DNA of 64,000 nt from Paenirhizobium naphthalenivorans (GCF_007992095.1 NZ_BJZP01000007.1:1-64000), one strand, 5' to 3'. Numbered from the stretch's first letter, positions 17,140 to 25,353 are shown. The notes: generated from the letters alone by a model not told the origin. Numbers and translations are program-made.

Positions 17140-17877
17140 TCAGGCGGAGGCCTCCGGGGTGCCGAAACGAATACGGAACCGACGGTTCTCCTTGCCTTTT
17201 TTCTCGATTTTGGCGATGTGAATCGCCCCGACCTCCTGGGTCTCGGAGACATGTGTGCCGCCGCAGGGCTGACTGTCAACGCTCGAATTCTCGCCGATGC
17301 AGACAAGGCTGACGCGCCCCATGCCGACCGGCGGGCGCACATTCTTCGACTTGACGATGGAGGGATTGGCGGAGAGCTCCTCATCAGTGATCCACTGGAG
17401 GAAGATCGGGTGGTTTTCGCCGACCAGCTTCATCAGGTCGGCGGTGACGCGGTCCTTGTCGATTGTCTCGCCCATATCGAAATCCACCCGGCTCTCATCT
17501 TCGCCGACGGCGGCGCCTGTGATCGGGTAGGGGCAGACGACGGAGAGTAGATGACAGGCCGTGTGCATCCGCATGAGCTTGTAGCGGCGCGGCCAGTCGA
17601 CATGCAGCACCAGCTTTTCTCCGACCGACGGTGCCGCCTGGTCCTCGGCCGGCTGATGCAGGATGACGTCCTTGGTCTCGCCGTGACGGGTCAGCGCGAT
17701 GGCGATCTTCGAGCCATCCTGCCGTTCGAACAGGCCTGTGTCGCCCGGCTGGCCGCCGGACGTGGCATAAAAACAGGTCTGGTCGAGTTCGATCGCCCCG
17801 TCCTGGTGGATCCTGGTGACCACGCCCTCTGCTGTGGCTAGGTAGAAGTCATCGCGGTAAAGGGCAGTGGTCGGCAT
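17140..17877 (-). CDS. Alanyl-tRNA editing protein (AlaX type)
   Basis: A free-standing trans-editing hydrolase related to the AlaRS editing domain that deacylates mischarged tRNA-Ala. The 245-aa protein has the N-terminal barrel with FYATSGGQPGDTG, then the zinc site split over MHTACHLLS (HxxxH) and QPCGGTHV (CxxxH). A start three codons upstream would overlap the cysK stop; the ATG at 17877 with GAG upstream is preferred. Five bases separate it from cysK and 20 from sseA, so all three are likely one operon. Confidence 0.88.
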   Translation of the reverse strand: MPTTALYRDDFYLATAEGVVTRIHQDGAIELDQTCFYATSGGQPGDTGLFERQDGSKIAIALTRHGETKDVILHQPAEDQAAPSVGEKLVLHVDWPRRYKLMRMHTACHLLSVVCPYPITGAAVGEDESRVDFDMGETIDKDRVTADLMKLVGENHPIFLQWITDEELSANPSIVKSKNVRPPVGMGRVSLVCIGENSSVDSQPCGGTHVSETQEVGAIHIAKIEKKGKENRRFRIRFGTPEASA

Positions 17878-17882
17878 GGATC

Positions 17883-18923
17883 TCACTCTGTCGGTTGGAA
17901 GGGTACGGCGTAATCGACGGACCTCTCGATCCAGGCGGGTACCGGCAGTTGCTTGGAGCGCAGGAACTCCGGATTAAACAGCTTGGACTGATAGCGGTTG
18001 CCATAGTCGCAAAGTACGGTAACGATGGTATGGCCCGGTCCGAGATCGCGTGCAAGGCGGATCGCGCCGGCAATGTTGATGCCGGATGAGCCGCCGAGGC
18101 AGAGCCCCTCATGTTCGACTAGGTCGAAAATGATATCGAGCGCTTCCGCATCCGGGATCTGATAGGCGAAATCCGGGGTGAAACCTTCGAGATTGGCGGT
18201 GATACGGCCTTGGCCAATCCCTTCTGTGATGGAGGAGCCGGATGATTTCAGCGCGCCATTTTTATAATATTCATAGAGGGCTGCACCTTCCGGATCAGCA
18301 AGGCCGATCTTCACCTCGGGCCGGAGACGGCGTAGCCCCATGCCGGTGCCCGCCAGTGTGCCGCCCGAACCGACGGCGCAGATGAAACCGTCAACCTCAC
18401 CGCCAGTCTGGTCGAAAATCTCGCGCGCCGTCGTGGCGATGTGGGCGTCGCGATTGACGGTGTTGTCGAACTGATTGGCCCAAATCGCGCCATTCGGTTC
18501 GGTGCTGGCAAGCTCGGCGGCGAGGCGGCCTGAGAGCTTCACGTAGTTGTTGGGGTTCTTGTAAGGCACCGCTGGCACCTCGACGAGTTCTGCGCCGAGC
18601 AGCCGGAGTGCGTCCTTCTTTTCCTGGCTCTGGGTTTCAGGAATGACGATCACGGTGCGATAGCCAAGCGCTTTGGCGACCAGGGTCAGCCCGATGCCGG
18701 TATTGCCAGCCGTGCCCTCGACGATCACGCCGCCCGGGCGCAGCAGGCCGCGCCGCTCCGCGTCGCGGATGATGAACAGTGCTGCCCGGTCCTTGACCGA
18801 TTGTCCGGGGTTTAGGAACTCCGCCTTGCCGAGGATGGTGCAGCCGCTCGCCTGTGATGCGGCCTTAAGTCGGATGAGCGGTGTGTTGCCGATCGCCTCA
18901 AGAACGGATGGATGGAATGTCAT
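17883..18923 (-). CDS. cysK: Cysteine synthase A (O-acetylserine sulfhydrylase)
   Basis: PLP enzyme making cysteine from O-acetylserine and sulfide. The Schiff-base lysine is K44 in NPGQSVKDRAA; the asparagine loop EGTAGNTGIGL and phosphate loop GSGGTLAGTG follow. At 346 aa it has a C-terminal extension compared with the 323-aa E. coli CysK. It is the first gene of a tight minus-strand group with alaX and sseA, giving a sulfur amino acid theme. Confidence 0.93.
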   Translation of the reverse strand: MTFHPSVLEAIGNTPLIRLKAASQASGCTILGKAEFLNPGQSVKDRAALFIIRDAERRGLLRPGGVIVEGTAGNTGIGLTLVAKALGYRTVIVIPETQSQEKKDALRLLGAELVEVPAVPYKNPNNYVKLSGRLAAELASTEPNGAIWANQFDNTVNRDAHIATTAREIFDQTGGEVDGFICAVGSGGTLAGTGMGLRRLRPEVKIGLADPEGAALYEYYKNGALKSSGSSITEGIGQGRITANLEGFTPDFAYQIPDAEALDIIFDLVEHEGLCLGGSSGINIAGAIRLARDLGPGHTIVTVLCDYGNRYQSKLFNPEFLRSKQLPVPAWIERSVDYAVPFQPTE

Positions 18924-19120
18924 CGGGTCTGCCTTCTCTTTGCCAGAAGATTAAGCGGCGAGTTTTCCCGGCACAAGCGGCAGATAGCAAGGAAACGGTT
19001 TTCAACCTCACGGCGGTCGGGGGAAAACCATGCCAGACGACAATGCCCTGACTCGTGGACCGGCGTGCCGAACGGAGCGAGCGCCTCCAGGCCAACCTCC
19101 GGGCCAGCCTCGCGGCTGGT

Positions 19121-20584
19121 TCAGCCGTTCCCGCCGGCGCGCGGCAGCGACTGGTAGGCCAGCATTGCGCGCGCTCGCGCCTTGCCGTGGTCGACGATCG
19201 GCAAGGGGTAGGTCTCGCCGAGGACTATTCCGGCTGCAGAAAGGGTGGCCTTCGGCGCCTCGAACGGCCGGTGTATGAAGGCGGAGCCGAGCCTTGCCAG
19301 TTCCGGCACAAAGGTGCGGACATAGTCGCCGTTGATGTCGAATTTTTCGCCCTGGCTGACCGGATTGAAGATGCGGAAAAATGGCGATGCGTCGGCGCCG
19401 GAGCCTGCCACCCATTGCCAGCTTGCTGCATTCGAGCCGGGATCGGCGTCGACCAGAGTATCGCGAAACCAGCGCTCGCCCTTCCGCCAGTCGATCATCA
19501 GGTCCTTGATCAGGAAGGAGGCGACGATCATCCGCACGCGGTTGTGCATGGTGCCGTGGCGCCAGAGCTGGCGCATGCCGGCATCGACGATCGGATAGCC
19601 TGTCTGGCCGCGTGCCCACCGCTCGAAAAGCTCCGGCGTGTTCTCCCAGGGAAAGGCGTCGAAGCGCGCGTTCCAGTTCTTCGTGGCGAGATCGGGAAAA
19701 TGGAAAAGGAGATGATAGGAAAAATCCCGCCAGGCGAGTTCCTTGCGAAAATGGAGGACGTCCTCTGCCGCAATCCGTTCGGTCAGCCCGCGCGTCGCAT
19801 GCCAGACGCTGGCCGGTGAAATTTCGCCGAGCGCAATATGTGGCGAGAGCTCGGATGTGTGGCGCAGTGCCGGATAGTCGCGTTTGGCCTTGTAGCCATC
19901 GATGCCCTCGGCGAGGAAGCGCGCCAGCTTGTCATGCGCACCGGCTTCTCCCGGTGTCCATACGGTCGAAAACCCGGCTGCCCAATTTGGTTTGCCCGGC
20001 ACAAGATGCCAATTTTCCAACGACTCACTGAGAGGCCATCTTTCCGGTGTGGCAAGTGAGGAGGGGGCCGCAACCGGCTCGGGCGGCCCGCCGGATGCTT
20101 CGAGCGCGCGCCAAAAGGGCGTATAGACACGGTAGGGGCCGCCGGCGCCGGTCTTCAGGCACGTCGGCTCATGCAGAAGCTGGCCGGAGAAGCTGCGTAC
20201 GGTCAGCCCAGTTCGCGTCAGTTCTTCCTTCAGCGACGAGTCTACCGCGATCCCACTCGGATCGTAGCGGCGATTCCAGAAGACGCTGGTCGCGCCCGTT
20301 TCGGCGATCAGCGCGCCGAGAGCGGCATCGGCCGAGCCACTGCGCAGGACCAGACGGCTGCCAATGCCCTCGAGCGCAGCCGCCAGGCCTTTGAGCGAAT
20401 GATGCAGCCACCAAGCCTGCGCGGCGCCGAGCGACCTGTTACCCATCTCGGATGGCTCATGAACGTAAACGGCGATGACCGGGCGCCCGCATTCCGCCGC
20501 ACAGGCAAGCGCCGCATTGTCCTTGAGCCTAAGGTCTCGTCGGAACCAGACGATGATCGGGTTATTGTGGGGCTTCGTCATCAT
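19121..20584 (-). CDS. phrB: Deoxyribodipyrimidine photolyase
   Basis: Light-driven repair of cyclobutane pyrimidine dimers. The 487-aa protein begins with the antenna-chromophore Rossmann domain (IIVWFRRDLRLKDNAAL) and ends with the FAD-binding helical domain: WRDFSYHLLFHFP, WENTPELFERWARGQTGYPIVDAGMRQL, MHNRVRMIVASFLIKDL, and DADPGSNAASWQWVAGSGADASPFFRIFNP. These match class I photolyases. It begins ATG ATG; either may be used. A small CCAGCC/GGCTGG hairpin (19104-19119) follows its stop without a T tract. Confidence 0.94.
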   Translation of the reverse strand: MMTKPHNNPIIVWFRRDLRLKDNAALACAAECGRPVIAVYVHEPSEMGNRSLGAAQAWWLHHSLKGLAAALEGIGSRLVLRSGSADAALGALIAETGATSVFWNRRYDPSGIAVDSSLKEELTRTGLTVRSFSGQLLHEPTCLKTGAGGPYRVYTPFWRALEASGGPPEPVAAPSSLATPERWPLSESLENWHLVPGKPNWAAGFSTVWTPGEAGAHDKLARFLAEGIDGYKAKRDYPALRHTSELSPHIALGEISPASVWHATRGLTERIAAEDVLHFRKELAWRDFSYHLLFHFPDLATKNWNARFDAFPWENTPELFERWARGQTGYPIVDAGMRQLWRHGTMHNRVRMIVASFLIKDLMIDWRKGERWFRDTLVDADPGSNAASWQWVAGSGADASPFFRIFNPVSQGEKFDINGDYVRTFVPELARLGSAFIHRPFEAPKATLSAAGIVLGETYPLPIVDHGKARARAMLAYQSLPRAGGNG

Positions 20585-20890
20585 ACTTCACCGCTCTGCC
20601 TCAGTCTTTCGTATCTCTACGCTGGAAGGGAGCGGCAGGATCACACCTCTGTGCAGAGAAAGTGCATTGCTTGGCAGAACAGCGGGTGCAAGATGTCATC
20701 GCCCGGGTCTGATCGGAGCGCTGATTTCGAGCAGAGCATCCGCTTCTCCGTAGCGTTTCGTGGGCCACCATGCCTAAGGGGCTTCTCGGCAAGAGCCATT
20801 CCGCCGCAAAGCTGCGTGAAGGGGATCTGATGCGGGCGACGCGTGTATGGGCCGCGCGGCATTAGCGGACAAAAACTGGGGAGGGTGGCA
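20585..20890. other. 306-bp divergent intergenic region between phrB and dgcZ-like gene
   Basis: I find no convincing gene here. It must carry both divergent promoters. The only clear element is the ribosome-binding site GGGGAGG at 20879-20885, six bases ahead of the GTG start of the diguanylate cyclase. Confidence 0.6.
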
Positions 20891-21781
20891 GTGCTTAAAA
20901 TGACCGACGACTTCATGCGCATGGCGCTGAGGGAACTGGAGCAGGCGTCCTACAGTCACGAGCAATGGGCGGAAAGGTTGTATGGCACATTGATTTGCCG
21001 TGCCGTACCCGACGAGGCGGATTTGCGTTCCGATGCCCACCGTCTCTGCGCATTCGGCCATTGGTATTATCAAACGGGCTCCGTCGCTCTGGGAAGTCAT
21101 CCGGGATTTCGGGAGATCGGCATGGAACATGAGCGTATGCATCAATGTGCGACGAAGCTCTTGAAAGCGTCGCGCAGCGGCGTAGCCGTCGCACCAGCCG
21201 ATTACCAGCGGTTCGTCGCCGCCCTCAAGGACATGAACCTAGAGATCGCAACCGTCCGGGAGGATCTGCGGAAGGCGCTTTTCAATCTCGACCCTTTGAC
21301 TGGCGCGCCCAGTCGGGCCGGAATGCTAAGCGCACTTCGTGAGCAACAGAAACTTATCCGCCGGGGCGGCGTCTGCTCTGTGGCCATGCTCGATCTGGAT
21401 CACTTCAAGACCATAAATGACGAATATGGCCATATGCTCGGCGACAAGGTTCTGATTGGCGTTGCGCGGTGTGTCATGGAGCACCTGCGCCCTTGTGATC
21501 AGTTTTATCGATACGGCGGCGAGGAGTTTCTGATCTGTCTTCCAGATACCGACGTCGCGGCGGGGCGTGACCTCCTCAGCCGGGTGATCGAGGAGGTCAC
21601 TGCCTTGCCGTTCGAGGTAGAATGCAAGCAGGCGTTCCACATCAGCGCCTCCGTCGGAGTGGCTGATTTGGACCAGAAACAGCCTGTGGAGCGCTCGATC
21701 GACCGCGCCGACAAGGCCCTTTATATGGCCAAGGCGCAGGGACGAAACCGTGTCATCACTTGGGATGGTTCAATGGGCTAA
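20891..21781 (+). CDS. dgcZ: DgcZ-like zinc-binding diguanylate cyclase (CZB-GGDEF)
   Basis: Cytoplasmic c-di-GMP synthase with an N-terminal chemoreceptor zinc-binding (CZB) domain. With the GTG start (GGGGAGG six bases upstream) it is 296 aa, the length I know for E. coli DgcZ. The zinc ligands appear as H23 (SYSHEQW), C53 (LCAFGHWYY), H80 and H84 (MEHERMH), one residue offset from the E. coli positions as I remember them. The GGDEF domain has LDLDHFKTINDEYGH and RYGGEEF, with an intact inhibitory RPCD exactly five residues upstream of GGEEF. Zinc inhibition and product inhibition are expected from the family. An alternative ATG lies three codons downstream. Confidence 0.87.
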   Translation: MLKMTDDFMRMALRELEQASYSHEQWAERLYGTLICRAVPDEADLRSDAHRLCAFGHWYYQTGSVALGSHPGFREIGMEHERMHQCATKLLKASRSGVAVAPADYQRFVAALKDMNLEIATVREDLRKALFNLDPLTGAPSRAGMLSALREQQKLIRRGGVCSVAMLDLDHFKTINDEYGHMLGDKVLIGVARCVMEHLRPCDQFYRYGGEEFLICLPDTDVAAGRDLLSRVIEEVTALPFEVECKQAFHISASVGVADLDQKQPVERSIDRADKALYMAKAQGRNRVITWDGSMG

Positions 21782-21953
21782 ACCCCTTTCGAACGCGAGG
21801 GGCCAACCTGACGGCGGTCTCCACGACTCCCGTGACTCTTGCCATGGGAGGCGGAAACGGTAAGCAAAGATGGTCGCAACGCTTCCACGCGATGCCGTTG
21901 CGCAGGCGGTCTCACCAACGGTCAGTCGGGGCGTTTTGCTGCGAAGGCCATCG

Positions 21954-22178
21954 TCAGGAGGCGGCTGTAATACGTGGCGAGTGTTTGACCTCGCCGGTGA
22001 GCATCTTCATGATTTCGGCGGCGCTCTCGCGGACATAAAGACGGTGCAGCTTTTCGGCTACCGGGGCGGTTGTCAGAAGGCAGGTATATTTTTCTCGCTC
22101 ATACCACCGGAAATCGACAACATTGTCCATGTTCACGAAGAAGGGAAAGCCGTCCCCATCATGAAGCTGTAGCCACAT
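21954..22178 (-). CDS. Small conserved-looking protein, weakly FlbD-like
   Basis: A 74-aa protein with a good ribosome-binding site (AGGAGA seven bases before the ATG). The layout, an N-terminal beta segment (MWLQLHDGDGFPFFVN), a middle region and the ending YVRESAAEIMKML, recalls the small FlbD family (beta segment then VVRESxxEVxxx), but similarity is slight and I do not assign that function. No membrane segment or signal peptide. It is convergent with the diguanylate cyclase, 172 bp away. Confidence 0.6.
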   Translation of the reverse strand: MWLQLHDGDGFPFFVNMDNVVDFRWYEREKYTCLLTTAPVAEKLHRLYVRESAAEIMKMLTGEVKHSPRITAAS

Positions 22179-22286
22179 ATAAGTTCTCTCCTGAAATCGA
22201 GCAACATGACGGAATCGATATCAGGCAAAAGTGAAGAGCAAGTTTCCCGAACGGACCGGGTGTTGTCAAAATGAGCTGTTCAAAAC

Positions 22287-22317
22287 GAAAAGGCCTGCGC
22301 TTTTTAAGCGCAGGCCT
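22287..22317 (-). terminator. Rho-independent terminator of tRNA-Asn
   Basis: A 12-bp perfect stem (22291-22302 with 22306-22317, loop TTT on the plus strand). Read on the minus strand it follows the tRNA 3' end by ten bases and is followed by TTTT. Confidence 0.88.
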
Positions 22318-22326
22318 CGAATTAGA

Positions 22327-22401
22327 TGGCTCCCCGGGCCGGATTCGAACCGGCGACCTGTCGATTAACAGTCGAATGCTCTACCGCTGAGCTACCAGGG
22401 A
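22327..22401 (-). tRNA. tRNA-Asn (GTT)
   Basis: A 75-nt gene with CCA encoded. The cloverleaf is clear on the minus strand: acceptor TCCCTGG/CCGGGGA, D-arm GCTCAGCGGTAGAGC, anticodon loop CTGTTAA with anticodon GTT, T-arm GCCGGTTCGAATCCGGC. The outermost anticodon-stem pair (27-43) is a U-C mismatch, a small irregularity. Followed by its own terminator. Confidence 0.96.
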
Positions 22402-22561
22402 ACAGCCGCTTGCCGCGGTGTGAGCGGGGTAATACAAATGCTCGTTCGATTTGCCAAGCGATTTTTCAAAAAAAATGTAACCCGCTTGCTTTATCTTGTG
22501 GGAATCCCATCTTCTGAACATTCGAGAAGTGTGCCGGAAGGCCGGTGCGCAAAGGATTCCA

Positions 22562-22849
22562 ATGGTTCGTCGGAAACGAAAATATTTTATCGACGCTGAT
22601 CGAGGACGCATCGTTCTGGGTCGCTATGAGTTGCCTTTCCCTCGCACCAAAGCCGGCCGCGTCGCGACCGGATCGGCGCTGATCGGCGGTGGACTTCTCG
22701 GTTTTCTTCCCGTTCTCGGATTCTGGATGGTGCCACTCGGTGTTTTGGTCCTATCACATGATCTGGCCTCGGTGCGTCGTCGACGGCGGCGCATGGCAAT
22801 CTGGTGGCGCAAGCGCTATCCGAGCGTCAACCGCGCCGGAAAGCACTGA
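22562..22849 (+). CDS. Small inner-membrane protein (PGPGW-like)
   Basis: A 95-aa protein: basic N-terminus MVRRKRKYFIDADRG, one long or two short hydrophobic segments (ATGSALIGGGLLGFLPVLGFWMVPLG split over residues 33-60), then a very basic tail (SVRRRRRRMAIWWRKRYP). The G-x-LP-x-LGFW-x-PLG pattern resembles the putative transmembrane PGPGW family. Function unknown. The open frame runs from 22496, but the ATG at 22562 removes an atypical N-terminus. Confidence 0.65.
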   Translation: MVRRKRKYFIDADRGRIVLGRYELPFPRTKAGRVATGSALIGGGLLGFLPVLGFWMVPLGVLVLSHDLASVRRRRRRMAIWWRKRYPSVNRAGKH

Positions 22850-23339
22850 GCCGATCAATCGGAAGGGATGGGAGAATGCCTTTGCGCTATGTCTCGATTC
22901 ATTTCGGGCGGCGCCCACCACTCGTTGTTGGGCAAGTGGATGGCTTGGTGCGGGTTGGTGGAGTTCAAGGCTGACGGTGTTGGGGCGAGGGCGGGTGTTT
23001 CTCGCGCAATCTGGTTGACCACCAAATTGCCGCGTGGTTCGTCTATGCGGAGAGGGCCGCAGGCGGAACCCTTCACGTCTTTAACCTGTCACACGTTGGT
23101 CAATGGAGAATTTCCCGTTGTCGTCCCTTCGAGCGATTGCGGCCATGATGCGCTGGTCGCGATCACTATGGAACAAGCCGCGCCATGGGGCGCGGTGCGG
23201 GAAAGCGTGTCACTGTGTCTTGTCGTCGCGACGGCATCTCGAGCTATCCTGCTTATTCGGCTTGTTCGGGCCTACTTGGTCATCTGCGGTGGGGCGTCGG
23301 AGCGGATGACAAGCATTCAAAAACACATATGATGGTTGT
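22850..23339. other. 490-bp gap without a supported gene
   Basis: Long frames cross this stretch (for example 22868-23332 plus), but their translations have no recognisable domain, odd composition and no good ribosome-binding site. With the disrupted acyltransferase after it, the stretch may be decayed accessory DNA between the two tRNA genes. No terminator or repeat stands out. Confidence 0.5.
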
Positions 23340-24057
23340 ATGAGTATCGTTATAGAACTGACGCCGGACCGAAAGAAAAAGCTGGAAAAGCTTGGGTTCC
23401 GCCCTCCCGCTGGCGTCAGGGTAAAAGTTGCAGAGAAAAGTCGGTGGGAGGCGCCCTCTAACATGTCGGCGACCTTTCATCCGGTTTACCCGGTAAGCGT
23501 CGGTGCATTCACTCTGCTGCCTTCGCCGGAGATCGCCAATGCCACAATCGGACGATACTGTTCGATCGCGCCTGGCGTGAAGATTGGCATGGCCGAGCAT
23601 CCCACGGAATTCCTGACGAGCAGCACGGTGGGGTGGCAACGTAACTTCATGCAGTGGCGCCGATCATGCTCCGTCAGATGCACTGAAGCCTGTCCGTTTT
23701 GTCGATCGACCGCATACGACAATCGGCAATGATGTGTGGATCGGCTATGGCGCATTTATCCGGGCAGGGCTGAGCATCGGTGATGGCGCCGTTGTGGCTG
23801 CCGGCGCGGTCGTCAACAAAGATGTCGAGCCGTATTCCATCGTTGGTGGAGTTCCCGCAAGGATGATCCGCAGGCGCTTTGACGATCGCACGATCGAGCG
23901 TCTTCTTGCCGTCCAGTGGTGGCGCTTCAATATCTATGAGCTCGATGGATCGGTTGATGACGTCAGTGGATGTCTCGATTGGCTGGAGGCCAACATCGAA
24001 CGCCTGCGACCATTCGAATCGAAGTGGTGGACGGCTGCTGATGTGGCGGTGCTATAG
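23340..24057 (+). pseudogene. Xenobiotic acyltransferase (hexapeptide-repeat) broken by two frameshifts
   Basis: A left-handed beta-helix acetyltransferase of the Vat/CatB-like (XAT) family. The N-terminal part (23340 to about 23657) reads FHPVYPVSVGAFTLL, IGRYCSIAPGVKIGMAEHP; the C-terminal part (from about 23684) reads VRFVDRPHTTIGNDVWIGYGAF, hexapeptide repeats, then VPARMIRRRF. Between them the frame must shift twice: one base is missing after TGG at 23655-23657 and one after CAC at 23681-23683. Restoring a G and a C gives an uninterrupted 239-codon protein with WAPIMLRQMHLKPVRF across the join. Both losses could be contractions of short runs (GGG to GG, CC to C), so sequencing error is a real alternative to pseudogenisation. 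Confidence 0.82.
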
Positions 24058-24262
24058 CGCCATTCGCATCGCACGAAAGCCGCAATGTGATATTGGTGCC
24101 TGGAGGGGACCGGTCCGGCGTTCTTGGGCAAAAGAGGTTGGCGAAGAAGCCAGCGGCAACATCATTTCTCAGAACTAAAGGGCGTATTTCAGAAATTTCC
24201 TCTTGCTGTTTCCTCACTTCCCGTCTAAATCCCCGCCACCACTCGCTTTTAAGCAAACGGAC

Positions 24263-24336
24263 GGCCTCGTGGCGGAGTGGTTACGCAGAGGACTGCAAAT
24301 CCTTGCACCCCGGTTCGATTCCGGGCGAGGCCTCCA
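24263..24336 (+). tRNA. tRNA-Cys (GCA)
   Basis: A 74-nt gene with CCA encoded. Acceptor GGCCTCG/CGAGGCC is perfectly paired with discriminator U73, as expected for tRNA-Cys; anticodon loop CTGCAAA has GCA; T-arm CCCGGTTCGATTCCGGG. Confidence 0.97.
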
Positions 24337-24350
24337 ATTTTCCAGCAAGT

Positions 24351-24650
24351 CTATGGTGAGCGTGGCAAGTGGAGCGTGTCGGCTTGCTGTCCTCGTTGCC
24401 TTAAGGAACTCCATCTAACCAGACGTCGACCGGCAAAGGCGGGCGAGACGAGATTCGCGCGGCGCAGGGGTTGTTGCGATCCGGTTCGCTCGGGAAGGGC
24501 GGATGGGTGCTTCCGCTCGACGGCCGCCGCATTGAGCATGCGCTCTTCCCGGTAAAGTGCCTCATAGGCCCTGTTGAGGGCGTGGAGCGCCAGAATGGTG
24601 GTCACGACCATCACGGCAAGGCAGGCTGCAATGATCAGCAGGATGGTCAT
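24351..24650 (-). CDS. Small hypothetical protein with an N-terminal membrane helix
   Basis: A 99-aa frame beginning MTILLIIAACLAVMVVTTIL, a plausible membrane anchor, followed by a helical stretch (LNRAYEALYREERML) and a basic, low-complexity tail. A GAGGAAAGG element lies about nine bases ahead of the ATG. No family recognised. The tail composition is suspicious, so the C-terminal half may not be under selection. Confidence 0.45.
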   Translation of the reverse strand: MTILLIIAACLAVMVVTTILALHALNRAYEALYREERMLNAAAVERKHPSALPERTGSQQPLRRANLVSPAFAGRRLVRWSSLRQRGQQADTLHLPRSP

Positions 24651-24765
24651 GGATGTCGCCTTTCCTCTTTTGTCTTCTCCAAGCTGAGAACGGGATCAGT
24701 GGCTGAAAAGTTCATCCGCATCACGCATATGTGTTCGACCACCAGTCAGTGTGGCCTTCGGAGCC

Positions 24766-24817
24766 GACCAAAATTGTGCAGATCGATTCTTTCGCGGAGA
24801 TCGGTACAGTTTTGGTC
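24766..24817. repeat. 19-bp imperfect inverted repeat upstream of a secreted-protein gene
   Basis: GACCAAAATTGTGCAGATC (24766-24784) and GATCGGTACAGTTTTGGTC (24799-24817) are inverted copies matching at 16 of 19 positions, with a 14-base spacer. It lies 68 bp before the ATG at 24885. It could be a dimeric regulator operator or a leader hairpin; no T tract follows, so it does not look like a terminator. Confidence 0.6.
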
Positions 24818-24884
24818 GATCTTGTCGCTTGCCAGGGAAGGCTGGCGGGGTAATGCCTGCGTTACAGCAACCAGGAGTCTCCCC

Positions 24885-25211
24885 ATGCGTCATATTGCCT
24901 TCACCGCCTTGATCGCCGCGAGCGTGTTCACCCCGCTCGCAGCCGCTGCCGAAAACCTGACGTTTACGCTGGAAAACCACACACCGAACATGATCGTGCA
25001 GTTCTACGCGACGCCTCAGGGTGGCGGAAAGCGGCTTGAGTTGCTCAACAAGAAAGGCCTCTGGGGTGGCAAGTCGCGCAAGCTGACGATTGCCAGGGGC
25101 GCCGACGCTTGCGTCTATTCGACCAGGGCCGTATTCGAGGATAACAGCTTTGAGTCCGTCAGCAGGAAGATCGATTTCTGCGAGACGGATGTCTATTCGA
25201 TCGAAGACTAA
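24885..25211 (+). CDS. Small secreted or periplasmic protein of unknown function
   Basis: A 108-aa protein with a clear Sec signal peptide (MRHIAFTALIAASVFTPLAAAAE), predicted cleavage after the AAA around residue 22. The mature part is beta-rich (LTFTLENHTPNMIVQFYA) and has two cysteines near the end (DACVYS and DFCETD) that could form a disulfide. AGGAG precedes the ATG by nine bases. The open frame starts much further upstream at 24471, but that region is implausible as protein. No named family recognised. Confidence 0.78.
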   Translation: MRHIAFTALIAASVFTPLAAAAENLTFTLENHTPNMIVQFYATPQGGGKRLELLNKKGLWGGKSRKLTIARGADACVYSTRAVFEDNSFESVSRKIDFCETDVYSIED

Positions 25212-25353
25212 GGGCCGCCACACCATTGGCCAAGTTGTCGTCCCAACTTCCTTGGGGCGATATTCTGTTCCCATCGCCACGACTCGGCTTGAAAGCCGCC
25301 CGGCCTGCAATTAAGACAGCTGACACAAACCCGGCCGGAGTGGGACGACTGAC

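Noticed and set aside
20891..22401. Integrative element at the 3' end of tRNA-Asn
   Set aside because: No integrase, no repeated tRNA 3' end, and the tRNA has its own intact terminator.
22868..23332. A 154-codon plus-strand frame between the two tRNA genes
   Set aside because: No recognisable domain, unusual composition and no ribosome-binding site. Treated as non-coding or decayed.
24471..24884. N-terminal extension of the secreted protein gene by 138 codons
   Set aside because: The extension has no protein-like character, and a proper signal peptide with AGGAG begins at 24885.
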